A stretch of DNA of 64,000 nucleotides. Source: DASWOJ01 sp964242415 (GTDB taxonomy: Bacteria; Pseudomonadota; Alphaproteobacteria; Acetobacterales; Acetobacteraceae). Positions 1 to 8,982 of the stretch are shown one piece after another; within the stretch, counting starts at the first letter, position 1; the number at the start of each line of letters is the position of its first letter. The notes below the pieces were generated by a model. That model had not been told where the DNA came from. It did not search any database and saw only the letters and a list, made by a program, of their open reading frames with translations. The translations under genes and the position numbers were made by a program. Location: positions 124,001 to 188,000 of the forward strand of contig CAXTAT010000003.1 of assembly GCA_964242415.1 (NCBI GenBank), in the 5' to 3' direction.

Positions 1-32
1 CGCTGCCTCCGCTGCTCAACGGGGATGTGGGG

Positions 33-1865
33 TCAGTGGATTTGCGCCACCAGGCCCCGTTGAGCCTCATGCCCCGGCGCCCACTCCGCGAACTGCGGCC
101 AGACCCCGGCGGCCATCTCGTCCAGGCTTGGCGCCGGCAGGCCGAGCTGCGCCGCATACAGCCAGGTATAGGTCAGCGCCTGCGGGATATAGGCCCGCGT
201 CTCCTCGTTCGGCACGCTCTCGATGAACAGCAGCGGGTCATCCATGTGCCGGATGTCGCCGGCCCACCGCGCAAAGCTGCCGGGACCGGCGTTGTAGCTG
301 GCCAGCAGGCGGATCAGGTCGTTGCCGATGCTGTCATACCGCGCCAGGCGCAGCAGGTAGCGCTGGCCCAGGTCGAGGTTGGTCGCGGGGTCGCCCAGCT
401 TGACCCGCCGGGGCACCTCGGCGCTGTCCTGCCTCATCGTCTCGGCCGTGATGGGCATGATCTGCATCAGGCCCCGCGCGCCGGCGGGGGAGACGGCATT
501 GGGGTTGAAGTTCGATTCGAGCCGCGCCAGCGCATACATCAGCGCCGGGTCGATGCGGAAGCCGCCGGTCGGATGGAGGCCGGCGGTGGGAAGCCGGATG
601 GCCGCGCCCTCCCCGACGGTCTGCACCAGGGGCGTCAACTGGGTCGCCAGCCCGTGCAGCCCGGCCGCCTGCGCAATCAGCAGGATGGACCGGGTGAAGC
701 CGGCGCGGTCCTGCATCGCCGCCCAAACCTGGCGCAGCTCGGCCTCTGCGCGCCCCGGCTCGCCGACCTGCAGCAGGGCGAAGGCACGGCGTCCGCCGGG
801 CAGCGCCGCGATGGCCTCGACATCGGCCTCCCCGAGCGTGCCGGCGGTGAAGGGCTTGGGCGTGCCGGTACCCAGGCCGAGGGCGCGCCGGGCGATCAAT
901 CCGTAGAACGCGCGGGGGTTTTCGGCCGCCCGCTGCATCCAGGGAGCATAGCCGGCGAGGTTGTGGCAGCGCATCTCCGCCCGCGCCGCCCAGAATGCCG
1001 CGGCGGAACGGCGGTTGGTGTTGGTCAGGGGCGCATGATAGGCCGCGGCAAACATCGGCCGTGCCAGGTCCGCCCGGTTCAGCCGCCATGCGGCCAGGCC
1101 GGCGATGTAGGGGGCCAGCCCGACATCGCCGCCGGCCTGGTGGTTGGCTGCCTCGGCCAGGCTGTAGGCCTCGGTGTCGCGTCCCTGGGTGAACAGGATC
1201 TGCGCGACCTCCGCCCGCAGCACTGCGCCGTACAGCCGGTCCAGGCCCGGCGTGCGGGCGATCAGGCGAACGGCACGGTCGGCCCGGCCGGCGCGGGCCG
1301 GCTCCATCACGCTGCGGTCCAGCACAGGGTTGCGGAGCAGCATCGGGCCGTTCAGGTCGCCGTCCTCCGGCGGCGTCAGCACGGTGGACGGTACCAGGAA
1401 TGGCACCGGCGGCGGCGGAGGCGGGGGGGCGGCGCCCTTCGGCAGTTGCGCCATCAGCAGGCTGTAGAGGGCTGGCGCGTCCGGCAGGTCCGGATAGCGC
1501 ACCAGCCAGGCGCTAAGCTGGTCCACCGGCGCCGCGGTGCCAGCCCTGGTCAGCCGGTCGGCGAGCAGGTGGCCAAGCAGCAGGGTGTCCGGCAGCCGTG
1601 CGGTTTCACCCGCCGCAGCCGGGTCGGCCCGGCGCTGCATGTCAAAGATCATGCGGATGCGGGCAGCCTCGCTGGGCGGCAACGGATGCGGCAGGGCGAC
1701 GCCGGCGGCCCCCAGCAGCGACACCCGAGGCACCGCCATCGCCACGTCCTCGACCGCATCGCGCGCATGGACCACCGACGCCACAGTGCCGGCGAGGATC
1801 GCGGCCCCGGCAATGAAGGCCCGGGCGGCGGAAAGACGGGAAAGCACGCGGCCAGTCCCTTGCAT
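33..1865 (-). CDS. slt: Soluble lytic murein transglycosylase
   Basis: A periplasmic enzyme that cleaves the MurNAc-GlcNAc bond of peptidoglycan without water, giving anhydro-muropeptides. The protein is about 610 aa. A hydrophobic N-terminal export segment (ARAFIAGAAILAGTVA) is followed by a long alpha-helical superhelix region and a C-terminal SLT catalytic domain. The catalytic Glu is at about residue 450 in LARLESNFNPNAVSP, followed by GARGLMQIMP and later LLASYNAGPGSFARW, all family hallmarks. A polyproline run (GAAPPPPPPPVPF) sits in the first third. The start at 1865 was chosen because it places the export segment near the N-terminus; an upstream ATG at 1910 is also in frame. It lies upstream of and in the opposite direction to nothing else in the window on its left side. 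Confidence 0.9.
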   Translation of the reverse strand: MQGTGRVLSRLSAARAFIAGAAILAGTVASVVHARDAVEDVAMAVPRVSLLGAAGVALPHPLPPSEAARIRMIFDMQRRADPAAAGETARLPDTLLLGHLLADRLTRAGTAAPVDQLSAWLVRYPDLPDAPALYSLLMAQLPKGAAPPPPPPPVPFLVPSTVLTPPEDGDLNGPMLLRNPVLDRSVMEPARAGRADRAVRLIARTPGLDRLYGAVLRAEVAQILFTQGRDTEAYSLAEAANHQAGGDVGLAPYIAGLAAWRLNRADLARPMFAAAYHAPLTNTNRRSAAAFWAARAEMRCHNLAGYAPWMQRAAENPRAFYGLIARRALGLGTGTPKPFTAGTLGEADVEAIAALPGGRRAFALLQVGEPGRAEAELRQVWAAMQDRAGFTRSILLIAQAAGLHGLATQLTPLVQTVGEGAAIRLPTAGLHPTGGFRIDPALMYALARLESNFNPNAVSPAGARGLMQIMPITAETMRQDSAEVPRRVKLGDPATNLDLGQRYLLRLARYDSIGNDLIRLLASYNAGPGSFARWAGDIRHMDDPLLFIESVPNEETRAYIPQALTYTWLYAAQLGLPAPSLDEMAAGVWPQFAEWAPGHEAQRGLVAQIH

Positions 1866-1947
1866 GGGCGGGCTGCTACACTTCCTGTTCTCCAGGCACA
1901 AGCAAGACATCGGCGCCGGCTGATAACCATCCTGCGATGTCTTGACT

Positions 1948-2751
1948 TTAATTTACAACATCAATGCTCTGCCGCAATTCGATAAGGTCGGCCCACAGGT
2001 CGCGTTTGGCTGCCGGAGTCCGCATCCACTGTTCCTGCGGCAGCATCGGGAGCGCTTGCACCGAGGTGGCGCCGTCCGGCATCGGCACCGTCAGCCAGCG
2101 CCCGCGCAGCCGCCGGATGCTGTCCGCGGTTCCGGCCAGCGCCCTCGCCGGGGCAGCCCCCAGCAGCACCATCCGGCGCGGCTGCATGAGCACCAGGGCA
2201 CGCATGAGGAACGGCAGGCAGGCCTGCACCTCGGCGTCGGTCGGCGCGCGGCTGCCCGGCGGGCGCCAGGGCACGAGGTGGGTCAGCAGGATGCCGGACC
2301 GGTCCAGCCCGATGCTCGCCAGCACGCGGTCCATGAGGGCGCCGGCCGCCCCGGAGAACGCGACCCCCGCACGGTCGTCGTCGGCGGCGGGCGCCTCCGC
2401 CACCAGCACCAGCCCGGCAGCCGGGTTGCCATCTGCGCGGACGGTGCTGGTCGCCGTGTCGCGCAACGGGCAGCCGTCGAAGGCGCTCAGGGCGGCCTGC
2501 AGCTCGGCGAGCGAGCTTGCGGCGGCGGCCAGCGACTGTGCGCGGGCGGCTGCACCGGCGCCGGCCGGCAACGCGGACGGCCGGGCGGCAACGGCCTGAG
2601 GCGGCCTTGCCGGAGCAGGCAGCGCAGGCGCCGAGACGGCTGGCGCGGCGGCGGCGGCAGGCCGCGCGGCGAACCGGTCGAGCGGCAGGTCGGCCAGCGC
2701 CTCGTCGGCTCCCCACTCGACCAGGAGGCGCAGGGCCGCCAGGTCGTCCAT
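1948..2751 (-). CDS. Uracil-DNA glycosylase family 4-like protein (variant active site)
   Basis: Family 4 UDGs are Fe-S proteins that excise uracil from DNA. This 267-aa protein has an Ala/Pro-rich N-terminal linker, then FDGCPLRDTATSTVRADGNP, then LVLVAEAPAADDDRAGVAFS, then LTHLVPWRPPGSRAPTDAEV with the following QAC. These match the alphaproteobacterial family layout. Two positions look unusual. The usual GEAPGxxED is AEAPAADDD, and the C-terminal HP(A/S)xLLR-type motif reads LPQEQWMRTP, so the conserved His is absent. The start at 2751 is the ATG beginning MDDLAALRLL; the open frame further upstream is antisense to the ETF-QO gene. It is transcribed divergently from ETF-QO. Family assignment is good; glycosylase activity is uncertain. 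Confidence 0.8.
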   Translation of the reverse strand: MDDLAALRLLVEWGADEALADLPLDRFAARPAAAAAPAVSAPALPAPARPPQAVAARPSALPAGAGAAARAQSLAAAASSLAELQAALSAFDGCPLRDTATSTVRADGNPAAGLVLVAEAPAADDDRAGVAFSGAAGALMDRVLASIGLDRSGILLTHLVPWRPPGSRAPTDAEVQACLPFLMRALVLMQPRRMVLLGAAPARALAGTADSIRRLRGRWLTVPMPDGATSVQALPMLPQEQWMRTPAAKRDLWADLIELRQSIDVVN

Positions 2752-2916
2752 TACCGTATTCCGCACAGTTGTGGCATGGATGCGAAAATGTGGCGCGCGG
2801 CGGTTTTGCACAACCCGGCGGACGCCCCACCTATGGGGCATCGGCGGCCGACGCCGCACAGAACATGATGCCGGGGTGCCCCAGCGTGGCGGGGCGCACC
2901 TGGGACGGAGGATGCC

Positions 2917-4554
2917 ATGGCTGAAGATGCCGCTTCGCGTGAGGCGATGGAGTTTGACGTGGTCATCGTGGGCGCCGGGCCGGCCGGGCTGGCTGCGGCG
3001 ATCCGCCTGAAGCAGTTGGCGCCCGAGGCGGGCATCTGCGTGGTGGAGAAGGGCGGCGAGGTCGGCGCGCATATCCTGTCCGGCTGCGTCATCGAGCCGC
3101 GCGCCCTGGCGGAGCTGCTGCCGGATTGGCGGGACCTGGGCGCCCCGCTGAACACCGCGGCGACGGATGACCGCTTCCTGTTCCTGACGGAGACGCGCGC
3201 CATCAAGCTGCCGAACCCGCCGCAGATGAACAACCACGGCAACTATATCGTGAGCCTCGGTGAGGTCTGCCGCTGGCTCGGCACCCAGGCGGAGGCGCTG
3301 GGGGTGGAGATCTACCCGGGCTTTGCCGCCGCCGAGGTGCTGGTCGAGGATGGCCAGGTCGTCGGCGTCGCCACCGGCGATATGGGCATCGAGAAGTCGG
3401 GTGAGCATGGCCCGAACTACCAGCCCGGCATGGAGCTACGCGCGCCCTATACCCTGTTCGCCGAGGGCTGCCGCGGTTCGCTCAGCAAGCATGTGACGGA
3501 GCGGTTCGGCCTGCGCGATGGCCGCAACCCGCAGACCTATGCCATCGGGATCAAGGAGCTGTGGGAAATTCCCGCCGCCAACCACAAACCCGGCCTGGTG
3601 GAGCACGCCGTGGGCTGGCCGCTGGATAGCCGCACCTATGGCGGGTCCTGGCTGTACCACTTCGGCGACAACCTGGTGTCGTATGGCTTCGTCGTCGGCC
3701 TGGATTACAGCAATCCCTGGCTGTCCCCGTTCGACGAGATGCAGCGCTTCAAGACCCACCCGGCCATGCGCAGGCACTTCGAGGGCGGGCGGCGCGTCAG
3801 CTACGGCGCGCGTGCGCTGAGCGAGGGCGGGTTCCAGAGCATCCCCAAGCTGACGTTCCCCGGCGGGGCGCTGATTGGCGACACCGCCGGGTTCCTGAAC
3901 GTGCCGAAGATCAAGGGCACCCATGCCGCCATGAAGTCCGGCATGCTGGCCGCCGAGGCGGTGGCCGACGCGCTGGCGAACGGCCGTCCCGCCGAGCCTG
4001 CCAGCTATGAGCAGCGGTTCCGCGATTCCTGGCTGTTCACGGAACTGCAGGGCGCCCGCAACATCCGCCCGGCCTTCGCCAAGTTCGGCCTGTATGGCGG
4101 CATTGCCTACTCCGCCATGGACACCTTTCTGCTCCGCGGCAAGGCGCCCTGGACGTTCCAGCACGCCCATGCCGACCACGAGAGCCTGCGCCCTGCCAGC
4201 GCCGCCGCCCGCATCGCCTATCCGAAGCCGGACGGCACGCTGACCTTCGACCGCCTGTCCTCGGTGTTCATCAGCAACACCAACCACGAGGAGAACCAGC
4301 CGCCGCACCTGCACCTGAAGGACCCCGGCCGCTGGGAGGGCGTCAACTGGGACCGCTTCGCCAGCCCGGAAAGCCGCTACTGCCCGGCGGGGGTGTATGA
4401 GGCCGTGGAGACGGAGGGCGGCCATCACCGGTTGCAGATCAACGCGCAGAACTGCGTGCACTGCAAGACGTGCGACATCAAGGACCCCACCCAGAACATC
4501 GACTGGGCGGTGCCGGAGGGCAGCGGCGGGCCGAACTACCCGGCTGGCATGTAG
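2917..4554 (+). CDS. Electron transfer flavoprotein-ubiquinone oxidoreductase (ETF-QO)
   Basis: A monotopic inner-membrane enzyme that passes electrons from reduced ETF (acyl-CoA and amino-acid dehydrogenases) to ubiquinone. The 545-aa length is typical. The N-terminal Rossmann FAD motif VVIVGAGPAGLAAAIRLKQL is at about residues 15-34, followed by GGEVGAHILSG. The C-terminal 4Fe-4S ferredoxin-like domain has Cys at about 489, 513, 516 and 519 (CVHCKTCDIKDPTQNIDW). The ATG at 2917 is preceded by GGACGGAGG. It is followed after 3 bp by the TPR gene, so the two are probably co-transcribed. It serves the bc1 complex encoded at 10069-12718 by feeding the quinone pool; that link is inferred. Confidence 0.97.
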   Translation: MAEDAASREAMEFDVVIVGAGPAGLAAAIRLKQLAPEAGICVVEKGGEVGAHILSGCVIEPRALAELLPDWRDLGAPLNTAATDDRFLFLTETRAIKLPNPPQMNNHGNYIVSLGEVCRWLGTQAEALGVEIYPGFAAAEVLVEDGQVVGVATGDMGIEKSGEHGPNYQPGMELRAPYTLFAEGCRGSLSKHVTERFGLRDGRNPQTYAIGIKELWEIPAANHKPGLVEHAVGWPLDSRTYGGSWLYHFGDNLVSYGFVVGLDYSNPWLSPFDEMQRFKTHPAMRRHFEGGRRVSYGARALSEGGFQSIPKLTFPGGALIGDTAGFLNVPKIKGTHAAMKSGMLAAEAVADALANGRPAEPASYEQRFRDSWLFTELQGARNIRPAFAKFGLYGGIAYSAMDTFLLRGKAPWTFQHAHADHESLRPASAAARIAYPKPDGTLTFDRLSSVFISNTNHEENQPPHLHLKDPGRWEGVNWDRFASPESRYCPAGVYEAVETEGGHHRLQINAQNCVHCKTCDIKDPTQNIDWAVPEGSGGPNYPAGM

Positions 4555-4557
4555 CCG

Positions 4558-6433
4558 ATGCGCCGCCCTGTCTTGCTGGCCTGCGCCGTCCTGTTTGGCG
4601 CCGGCGCCGCCGACTATGGGCCGGACCCGGCGGACGGCGTCTCCCACTTCGTTGGGACCGGCGCCTATGGCGGCTACCTCACGGGCCGCTTCGCCGCGCA
4701 GCAGTCCGACCTGGGCGTGGCCGCCGACCGGCTGGAGGCGGTGCTGACCCTGGAGCCTGGCGTGCCCGAACTGGCGGAGCAGGCATTTCTGGCAGCATTG
4801 CTGGACGCCCGGCCGGACGCCGCCCGCCTGGCGTCCAGCCTGCCGAACGATCCCATCGCCCGGCTGGACGTGGCCGACCGCGAGGCCAAGTCCGGCAATT
4901 GGGACACCGCGCGCATGGCCTTCGACAACCTGCCGCAGCAGGGGCTGACCCAGGTACTGCGCCCGTTGCTGGTGGCCTGGGCGGAGCTGGGCGCCGGGCG
5001 GTCCGCCATCGCCCTCGCGTCGATGCAGGCCGCCATCGACGCCGGGCGCTTCCGGCCGGTGATGACCCTGCACGCCGGCCTGATCGCCGACCTGGGTGGG
5101 CGCGCCGGGGAGGCCGGGCGGCTGTACGAGGCGGCGCGGCGCGAGTATGGCGTCATGAACATCCGGCTGGGTCAAATCCTGGCAAGCTGGTACGCCCGGC
5201 GCGGCGACATGGCGCAGGCGGAGAGCACCGTGGCCGAGATGGCGGCCGCGAACCCGGATGTCTCATTGGCGCGGCAGGCCCTGCTGGCCGACGCCGCCAA
5301 GCCGGCGGTCCGCAATGCCGCGGATGGGCTGGCAGAGGTTTACCTGGCGATGGCCGCCACCCTGCGGCAGCAGAACGCCCCCGACCTGGCGCTGGTGGTG
5401 CTGCGCCTGGCGCTGGACGTTCGCCCGGACTTCACCGCGGCGCGGTTGCTGCTGTCGGACATGCAGGACACGGCGAAGCAGACGGCGGGCGCGCTGGACA
5501 CCCTGCAGGCCGTTCCCCCTGGCGACCCCCTGGTGACCGTCGTGCAGTTGCGCCGGGCCGGGCTGCTGGATGAGCTGGACCAGACCGACGCCGCCGCCAG
5601 CCTGCTAAACGAGTTGGCGGCGCAGCACCCGAACCAGCCGGAGCCGCTGGCGGCCCTGGGGGACCTGCTGCGCCGCCACAACCGGTTCGCCGAGGCCGTT
5701 GCGGTCTATGACCGCGCCATCGCCCGCCTCGGCACGCCCACACGCGGTAACTGGCCGCTGTTCTATGCCCGCGGCATTGCCCTGGAACGCGATGGCAAGT
5801 GGGACCGGGCGGAGGCCGACTTCCGCTATGCGCTGGAGCTGTCGCCGGACCAGCCGGGGGTGCTGAACTACCTGGGTTACGCCTGGGCCGAGCGGGGCGA
5901 GCACCTGGACCAGGCGCACGCCCTGATCGAGCGCGCGTTGGAGCAGGACCCGAACGATGGGTCGATCATCGACAGCCTGGGTTGGGTGCTGCTGCTGCAG
6001 GGCGACAAGGCGGGCGCGCTGGCCCGGCTGCAGCGCGCGGTCGAGCTGATGCCGGAGGACAGCACCGTCAACGGCCACCTGGGCGATGCGCTGCAGGCGG
6101 TCGGACGCAACCGGGAGGCGGAGTTCGAGTGGCGGCGCGCCCTGACGTTCCAGCCGGAGCCGGCCGAGGCCGCCCGGATCGAGGCCAAGCTGCGCACGTT
6201 GCCTGGCGTAGNNNNNNNNNNNNNNNNNNNNNNNNNNNNNNNNNNNNNNNNNNNNNNNNNNNNNNNNNNNNNNNNNNNNNNNNNNNNNNNNNNNNNNNNN
6301 NNNNNNNNNNNGTGGGCCTGGCGTAGGTGGGCCTGGCGTAGGTGGGCCTGGCGTAGGTGGGCCTGGCGTAGGTGGGCCTGGTGTAGGTGGGCCTGACGCT
6401 GGGGGGGGCGGCCCGGCATCCCCGCCGCAATAG
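4558..6433 (+). CDS. Exported TPR-repeat protein with a PGVGG-repeat tail (interrupted by an assembly gap)
   Basis: A probable periplasmic or envelope scaffold protein; no enzymatic role is visible. It has an N-terminal signal (MRRPVLLACAVLFGAGAA). Tetratricopeptide repeats run from about residue 360 to 545, for example YLGYAWAERGEHLDQAHALI and SLGWVLLLQGDKAGALARLQ. Downstream of RTLPGV the sequence enters a 15-bp repeat that reads Pro-Gly-Val-Gly-Gly, then a 100-N gap, then six more units. Read in the PGVGG phase, the frame after the gap ends PASPPQ-stop at 6431-6433, 3 bp before ispE. A literal translation across the N run gives WAWRR units and a false end, so the true gap length is not 100 in phase. 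True protein length is unknown. The gene directly follows ETF-QO. Confidence 0.85.
6212..6311. other. Assembly gap (100 N) inside a 15-bp tandem repeat
   Basis: Exactly 100 N separate the first visible repeat copy (through 6211) from six more copies (from 6312). A round number of N is the usual placeholder for unknown length. The array was probably too repetitive to assemble, so the real copy number may be much higher. Confidence 0.98.
6312..6401 (+). repeat. 15-bp tandem repeat encoding PGVGG (elastin/collagen-like tail)
   Basis: Six contiguous 15-bp units are visible: four identical GTGGGCCTGGCGTAG, one with a C-to-T change, one diverged (GTGGGCCTGACGCTG). Another partial copy lies before the gap. 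In the frame of the TPR protein each unit encodes Pro-Gly-Val-Gly-Gly, the classic elastin-like pentapeptide. This predicts a flexible, disordered C-terminal tail. It is one of several 15-bp coding arrays in this window. Confidence 0.95.
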
Positions 6434-6436
6434 CTG

Positions 6437-7297
6437 ATGGATGCGGAGCTGGCTCCGGCCAAGGTCAACCTGTTCCTCCACATCGTCGGCCGGCGAGACG
6501 ATGGCTATCATGAGTTGGACAGCCTGGCGGTGTTCCCCGGCGCGGCGGACCGGTTGGAGGCGGCATCTGCGGGCGACCTGAGCCTCCAGGTGACCGGGCC
6601 GTTTGCGGCAGGGCTGGGGAGTGGACCGGATAACCTGGTGCTGCGGGCGGCGCGGGCGCTGGCTGAGCAGGCCGGTGTCGGCGCCGGGGCGCAGCTGGTG
6701 CTGGACAAGCGTCTGCCCGTCGCCAGCGGCATCGGCGGCGGGTCGGCCGACGCCGCGGCGGCGCTCCGGTTGCTGGCCAGGCTTTGGGGCCTGCAGGTTC
6801 CGGATGGGGCGCTGCTGGCCATCGCCCTGCGGCTGGGGGCGGACGTGCCGGTCTGCCTGGCCTCAGGTCCGGCCCGCATGGCTGGCCTTGGCGACCGGCT
6901 TGGCGCCGCGCCGGGGCTGCCGCCGTTCGGCATGGTGCTGGCCAACCCTCGTGTCGGCGTGTCCACGCCCGAGGTGTTCCGCGCCCGCACCGGCCCGTTC
7001 TCCGCCCCGGCGCACCTGCCGCCGGCTTGGTCCGGCGTGGACGCGATGGTGGACGGCCTTCGCGGCCTGTCCAATGACCTGGAAGCCCCGGCCCTGCAGC
7101 TTTGCCCACCGATTGCCGACGTGCTCGCCTGGCTGCGCGCCCAGCCTGGGTGCCTGCTGGCGCGGATGAGCGGCTCTGGCGCGACATGCTTCGGGCTGTT
7201 CGCGCCGGGCGAAGCGCCCCTGGCGGCGGCGCGGGCGGCGCCGTCGGGTTGGTGGGCCTGGGGCGGGGGCTTTACGGAGGGGGCGCGCACCGCCTAA
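6437..7297 (+). CDS. ispE: 4-diphosphocytidyl-2-C-methyl-D-erythritol kinase
   Basis: Phosphorylates CDP-ME at the 2-position in the non-mevalonate (MEP) isoprenoid pathway; cytosolic. The 286-aa length is normal. The N-terminal APAKVNLFLHIVGRRDDGYH motif and the GHMP-kinase ATP-binding loop LPVASGIGGGSADAAAALRL at about residues 93-112 are diagnostic. GADVPVCL and the C-terminal MSGSGATCFGLF motif complete the family pattern. It starts 3 bp after the TPR gene, suggesting coupled translation, and is followed directly by tRNA-Gln. Confidence 0.96.
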   Translation: MDAELAPAKVNLFLHIVGRRDDGYHELDSLAVFPGAADRLEAASAGDLSLQVTGPFAAGLGSGPDNLVLRAARALAEQAGVGAGAQLVLDKRLPVASGIGGGSADAAAALRLLARLWGLQVPDGALLAIALRLGADVPVCLASGPARMAGLGDRLGAAPGLPPFGMVLANPRVGVSTPEVFRARTGPFSAPAHLPPAWSGVDAMVDGLRGLSNDLEAPALQLCPPIADVLAWLRAQPGCLLARMSGSGATCFGLFAPGEAPLAAARAAPSGWWAWGGGFTEGARTA

Positions 7298-7316
7298 TGA
7301 GCATGGCGGCCGGCGC

Positions 7317-7391
7317 TGGGGCGTCGCCAAGCGGTAAGGCTGCGGACTTTGAATCCGCCATGCGAAGGTTCGAATCCTTCCGCCCCAACCA
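7317..7391 (+). tRNA. tRNA-Gln (anticodon TTG)
   Basis: The acceptor stem TGGGGCG pairs with CGCCCCA, followed by discriminator A and an encoded CCA. The anticodon stem GCGGA/TCCGC encloses loop CTTTGAA with anticodon TTG. The T arm GAAGG-TTCGAAT-CCTTC is canonical. It lies 19 bp after ispE and 19 bp before arfB. Confidence 0.97.
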
Positions 7392-7410
7392 ATCATTGCC
7401 GGTATCACCC

Positions 7411-7833
7411 ATGTTCATCCCCATCGCCCCTGGCATCAGCTTCGACCCGCGCGAGATCGAGGAAAGCTTCATCCGCGCCTCCGGCCCCGGGGGGCAGAAC
7501 GTCAACAAGGTGTCCAGCGCCGTCCAGGTGCGCCTGGACCTGCGCCGCCCCGGCACCCTGCCGGAGGGGCTGCGCGCCCGGGCGGAAATGCTGGGCGGTC
7601 GGCGGGTGACGGGCGACGGCGTGCTGGTCATCACCGCGCAGCAGCACCGCTCGCAGGACCGCAACCGGCAGGACGCGCAGGACCGCATCGTGGCGCTGCT
7701 GCGGGAGGCGGCGGTGCTGCCGGTGTTCCGGCGCGACACCAAGCCGACCAAGGCGTCCCGCCGCCGCCGGGTGGAGGCGAAGGTGCAACGCGGCGAGGTC
7801 AAGCGGCTGCGCGGCGTGCCGGTGACGGATTAG
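7411..7833 (+). CDS. arfB: Alternative ribosome-rescue factor ArfB (peptidyl-tRNA hydrolase)
   Basis: A release-factor-like hydrolase that frees stalled ribosomes lacking a stop codon, acting independently of tmRNA. The 140-aa length matches ArfB/YaeJ rather than full RF1/RF2. The GGQ motif lies in RASGPGGQNVNKVSSAVQVR at about residues 20-39. The C-terminal tail is strongly basic (KPTKASRRRRVEAKVQRGEV), as expected for insertion into the empty mRNA channel. The ATG at 7411 gives the standard N-terminus. It sits just after tRNA-Gln. Confidence 0.93.
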   Translation: MFIPIAPGISFDPREIEESFIRASGPGGQNVNKVSSAVQVRLDLRRPGTLPEGLRARAEMLGGRRVTGDGVLVITAQQHRSQDRNRQDAQDRIVALLREAAVLPVFRRDTKPTKASRRRRVEAKVQRGEVKRLRGVPVTD

Positions 7834-7954
7834 GCCGGTGGCCGATGCGGGCCTGGACCTCCGTCATGACGCAACGGAGTCTTAAAGTCTCAGGCGCAGT
7901 GTGGTGGCGGGCAACACAGCCCTGAACACCCCCGCATTTCAAAGGTTTGAACCC

Positions 7955-8113
7955 ATGTCCGTTTCAAGCGTATCATCATCCCTGGCCCAGGCCGCCGTGG
8001 CAGCAGCGCCGAAGCCGCCGGTGCCGCCGGCGCCGACAAAGGTTGATAGCGACGGCGATCACGGCGGCGGCGGCTCGCGCGGGAGTGCTGGCCTGTTGAA
8101 CAGGAAGGCCTGA
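7955..8113 (+). CDS. Small hypothetical protein (52 aa)
   Basis: A short open frame beginning MSVSSVSSSLAQAAVAAA, followed by a Pro-rich stretch and an Asp/Gly-rich segment (KVDSDGDHGGGGSRG). No domain is recognised. Codon composition is consistent with a real small gene, but there is no clear ribosome-binding site. It lies alone between arfB and the convergent HhH gene. It could be a non-coding open frame. Confidence 0.4.
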   Translation: MSVSSVSSSLAQAAVAAAPKPPVPPAPTKVDSDGDHGGGGSRGSAGLLNRKA

Positions 8114-8380
8114 ACGCAGCGGTCCAACGACAGCCGATGGCAGCAGCCATCGGCCTGGGCCGCCGGGCAAGTCGGGGCGAACTTCTCCGGGTCGGTTCCC
8201 CGCCACGCCGGAGCCGGTCGAGGGCCTGGGTTGCGGTGAGCGGCCCCATTCGGCTCAGGAAGCGTACGGCGGACAAGGGATTGCCGAAGGTTGCACGCGT
8301 GCATGGAAGCGCAACTTCGTCCCTCGTCCGGCTTTCCGTCGCGTGGCGACCCTGAACAGACCTTGGGCCGTGCCCCGGGA

Positions 8381-8926
8381 TCAGTAGGCGACCAGGTCCT
8401 TGATGCCGTCGAACACGCCTTGAGGCAGCACCTTCTTCGTCACCAAGTCCGCAGGCGCGATATAGGGGCGGCCGGCGACGATGGCCTTGGCGCGCACGTC
8501 GCCGACGCCGGGCAGGGTGCGCTGCAGGTCGGCTGCGCTGGACGTGTTGATGTTCGCCAATGCGATCCGGTCCTTGATCCCAGCCATGACCCCGGCGGTC
8601 AGCACCTTCTTCTTCGTCAGGTCCTGCACGTCGGCGTAGGGGCGGGCGGCGACGATGGCCTTGGCGCGAACTGGGCCGATGCCGGGCAGGCTGTCCAACT
8701 GCGCCTCGGTCGCCGAGTTGATGTCGATGCGGCTGCCCGATGATGCGGCAGACGGGGCGGGCGTGGCCGCCGATGCCGGGGCAGGGGTGGCCGCAGGCGA
8801 GGCCGGGCGGGTTGGGACGGCTGCCGGGCGGCTGGATTGCGGCGCCTGCGCCCAGCCTGGCGCGGCCAGGGTGGCAAGCAGGGCGAGGGTGACGCCGAAC
8901 GCGGTCAGGCGGCGAGGTTTCAGCAT
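8381..8926 (-). CDS. Exported helix-hairpin-helix protein (ComEA-like tandem HhH)
   Basis: A 181-aa protein with a clear signal peptide (LTAFGVTLALLATLAAPGWA, cut near AQA), a Pro/Ala/Ser-rich linker of about 40 residues, and two helix-hairpin-helix modules. The first reads INSATEAQLDSLPGIGPVRA, and the second INTSSAADLQRTLPGVGDVRA. HhH pairs of this kind bind DNA non-specifically in ComEA, the periplasmic receptor of transformation. No other competence gene is visible, so a role in DNA uptake is only a possibility. The start at 8926 puts the signal peptide at the N-terminus. It lies 56 bp downstream of hemF and may share its transcript. Confidence 0.85.
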   Translation of the reverse strand: MLKPRRLTAFGVTLALLATLAAPGWAQAPQSSRPAAVPTRPASPAATPAPASAATPAPSAASSGSRIDINSATEAQLDSLPGIGPVRAKAIVAARPYADVQDLTKKKVLTAGVMAGIKDRIALANINTSSAADLQRTLPGVGDVRAKAIVAGRPYIAPADLVTKKVLPQGVFDGIKDLVAY

Positions 8927-8982
8927 GATGTGCCTCGTTTGTTGGTTCGCGTGTGTATCAAATCCTGGCCGCACCGCAAGCA

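Noticed and set aside
27..1985. A 652-codon plus-strand open frame opposite the transglycosylase gene
   Set aside because: Its translation is Arg/Gly/Gln-rich with no domain, and the minus-strand frame has clear SLT motifs. High GC leaves long antisense frames open.
6312..6396. WAWRR-repeat end of the TPR protein in a literal translation
   Set aside because: It arises from the arbitrary 100-N length. The PGVGG phase matches the sequence before the gap and reaches a stop just before ispE.
8114..8380. Possible gene or RNA between the small ORF and the HhH gene
   Set aside because: Open frames here have no start site, motif or recognisable RNA structure.
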